A stretch of DNA of 6,392 bases, taken from positions 1-6,392 of the forward strand of contig JALSPL010000553.1 in the NCBI GenBank assembly GCA_026985975.1, read 5' to 3'. A model generated the notes under the pieces. That model saw only the letters and a list, made by a program, of their open reading frames with translations. It ran no database searches and was not told the origin of the DNA. The position numbers and the translations under genes are program-made. Source of the stretch: Anaerolineae bacterium (GTDB lineage: Bacteria; Chloroflexota; Anaerolineae; J102). Positions 5,306-6,392 of this stretch are shown here, piece after piece. Position 1 is the stretch's first letter. Each line of letters starts with the position of its first letter.

Positions 5306-6392
5306 TCGCTCCTCCCATCACTCCCAACGCCATCGCCTACGCCTGGGACCGCCTGTGGGACATTGCCGGGGCCGATGAGCTGGACACTCCGCGGATTTAC
5401 GGCCCGGCTGACGCTGCCCTGCCACGACCGGGCGTGATCATCATCCCCGCCAGCCCCGACGCCTGGCGCACCTTGCTCCAACGCCACGACCGCAGCCTGG
5501 ATTGGCTTCCAGCCGAAGCGCTTTTTCCTCCTGGCTACCCTCGCCCATTCGACGACTCTCTCCCCATCCTTTTTGGGGGCGACGCGCCCCGGGAAAATCC
5601 TCCCGTTTGGATGAGAGCGGATGGCTCCATCGTCTTTCAGATAGATTTCTTATCAGCGACTCTTTTCATGCTCACCCGATGGGAGGAAATCGTCCTCCCC
5701 GATCGAGATGAACACGATCGATTCCCTGCCGCCGCGTCCGTCGCCTTTCGCCAGGGTTTTTTGGATCAACCCATCATTGATCGCTATGCCATCATTCTGC
5801 GGGCCTGGCTACACATCCTGCGCCCAGGCTGGACTCCTCCTCGCCCGCATCTCCATCTACGTTTGAGCCACGACATCGACCACCTCCGTCGTTTCCGTTC
5901 CACCAACGAAGCTATACGCCAAACAGCCCGCGACCTTCTCCGCCGACATCGCCTCGATCGATTCGGAGAGGACATGCGAGATTTTGCTTTGGGACGACTG
6001 TGGCTCACCCGCAACCCCTACCTCACAGCCATCGACCATTTAGCTCAGATTTCTGAGGATGCAGGCTTGCGAAGTGTTTTTTACATCATGGCCGCTGAAC
6101 CAGGCGACATCGACGAAGGTTTTGATCCCGCCACGCCAGCCTTGCTCCACCGCTTACATCGACTTGCCGACGCTGGTCATATTGTGGGATTTCATCCGGG
6201 TTACGACGCCTATCGAGATGCAAGGCGTTATCAAAGCGAGAAAACAAAACTAGAAACGATCTTGGGAAAACAGATCCTCCACGCACGACAACACTACTTG
6301 CGCTTTCAAGTTCCCGAAACCTGGCGCATTGCTCAAGAGTCGGGCATCCTTGAAGATGCGACTTTGGGGTATCCAGACCACGTAGGTTTCCG
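5302..6392 (+). CDS. Polysaccharide-deacetylase-like (NodB-fold) protein, 3'-truncated by window edge
   Basis: The frame from the ATG at 5302 runs without a stop to the right edge, giving 363 complete codons. The final CG begins an Arg codon. The N-terminal domain (about 1-175) contains FMLTRWEEIVLPDRDEHDRF (122-141) and GFLDQPIIDRYA (151-162), typical of the domain that precedes the NodB fold in a group of exopolysaccharide-locus deacetylases. The NodB-like part begins with LRLSHDIDHLRRF (187-199). Asp191 and Asp193 match the catalytic-base and metal-binding aspartates of motif 1. GHIVGFHPGYDAY (292-304) matches motif 2. DATLGYPDHVGF (352-363) is the family's later substrate-site segment, where the window ends. 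The expected role is removal of N- or O-acetyl groups from a glycan. No signal peptide is seen, so action on a cytoplasmic lipid-linked precursor is likely. The canonical second metal His in motif 2 is replaced by Asp302. Arg codon CGA is more frequent here than in the upstream genes. Some C-terminal residues are missing from view. Confidence 0.85.
   Translation, partial: MIAPPITPNAIAYAWDRLWDIAGADELDTPRIYGPADAALPRPGVIIIPASPDAWRTLLQRHDRSLDWLPAEALFPPGYPRPFDDSLPILFGGDAPRENPPVWMRADGSIVFQIDFLSATLFMLTRWEEIVLPDRDEHDRFPAAASVAFRQGFLDQPIIDRYAIILRAWLHILRPGWTPPRPHLHLRLSHDIDHLRRFRSTNEAIRQTARDLLRRHRLDRFGEDMRDFALGRLWLTRNPYLTAIDHLAQISEDAGLRSVFYIMAAEPGDIDEGFDPATPALLHRLHRLADAGHIVGFHPGYDAYRDARRYQSEKTKLETILGKQILHARQHYLRFQVPETWRIAQESGILEDATLGYPDHVGF

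Noticed and set aside
5715..5967. Repeated GATCGATTC (near 5716 and 5955, and near 1106)
   Set aside because: The copies are 9 bases long, fall in coding sequence as Asp-Arg-Phe or similar codons, and have no regular spacing. This is expected by chance and codon preference.
5502..6286. Short frames on both strands in the last 900 bases (5502-5711 +, 5784-6014 -, 6059-6253 +, 6086-6286 -)
   Set aside because: A single open frame from 5302 to the edge with strong deacetylase-family motifs explains this stretch. The short frames are shadows.

Overview
The window is one dense, single-strand run of six protein-coding genes, all on the + strand, with no intergenic DNA. The DNA is visibly GC-rich, with G/C favoured at third codon positions, and is clearly bacterial. 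An M3-family oligoendopeptidase next to exopolysaccharide genes of this type would fit a Chloroflexota (Anaerolineae-like) or another GC-rich environmental bacterium. That placement rests on general resemblance only and is weak.

Layout: (1) an M3 zinc oligoendopeptidase, cut at the left edge (2-1426); (2) a Wzx-like polysaccharide flippase (1419-2876); (3) a left-handed beta-helix (hexapeptide) O-acyltransferase (2873-3418); (4) a PAPS-type sulfotransferase (3415-4380); (5) a FemAB-like GNAT acyltransferase (4373-5305); (6) a polysaccharide-deacetylase-like protein, cut at the right edge (5302 to the end). Each gene starts inside the end of the one before, with overlaps of 8, 4, 4, 8 and 4 bases. 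This implies one transcript and translational coupling.

Genes 2-6 read as the decoration-and-export part of a cell-surface polysaccharide locus. The likely scheme is that a lipid-linked oligosaccharide is O-acetylated, sulfated, deacetylated and possibly N-acylated on the cytoplasmic side, then flipped across the membrane. None of the four enzymes shows a signal peptide or membrane segment, which fits cytoplasmic action before flipping. No glycosyltransferase, Wzy polymerase or chain-length regulator lies in the window; these are expected nearby, most likely downstream. The peptidase is probably a housekeeping gene that happens to head the run, although its 8-base overlap with the flippase suggests co-expression.

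No RNA genes, mobile elements, CRISPR arrays, long repeats, terminators or convincing promoters were found. The most notable points are the uninterrupted overlap architecture, the combination of sulfation, acylation and deacetylation functions in one unit, and the altered second metal-binding motif (HPGYD) of the deacetylase-like protein.
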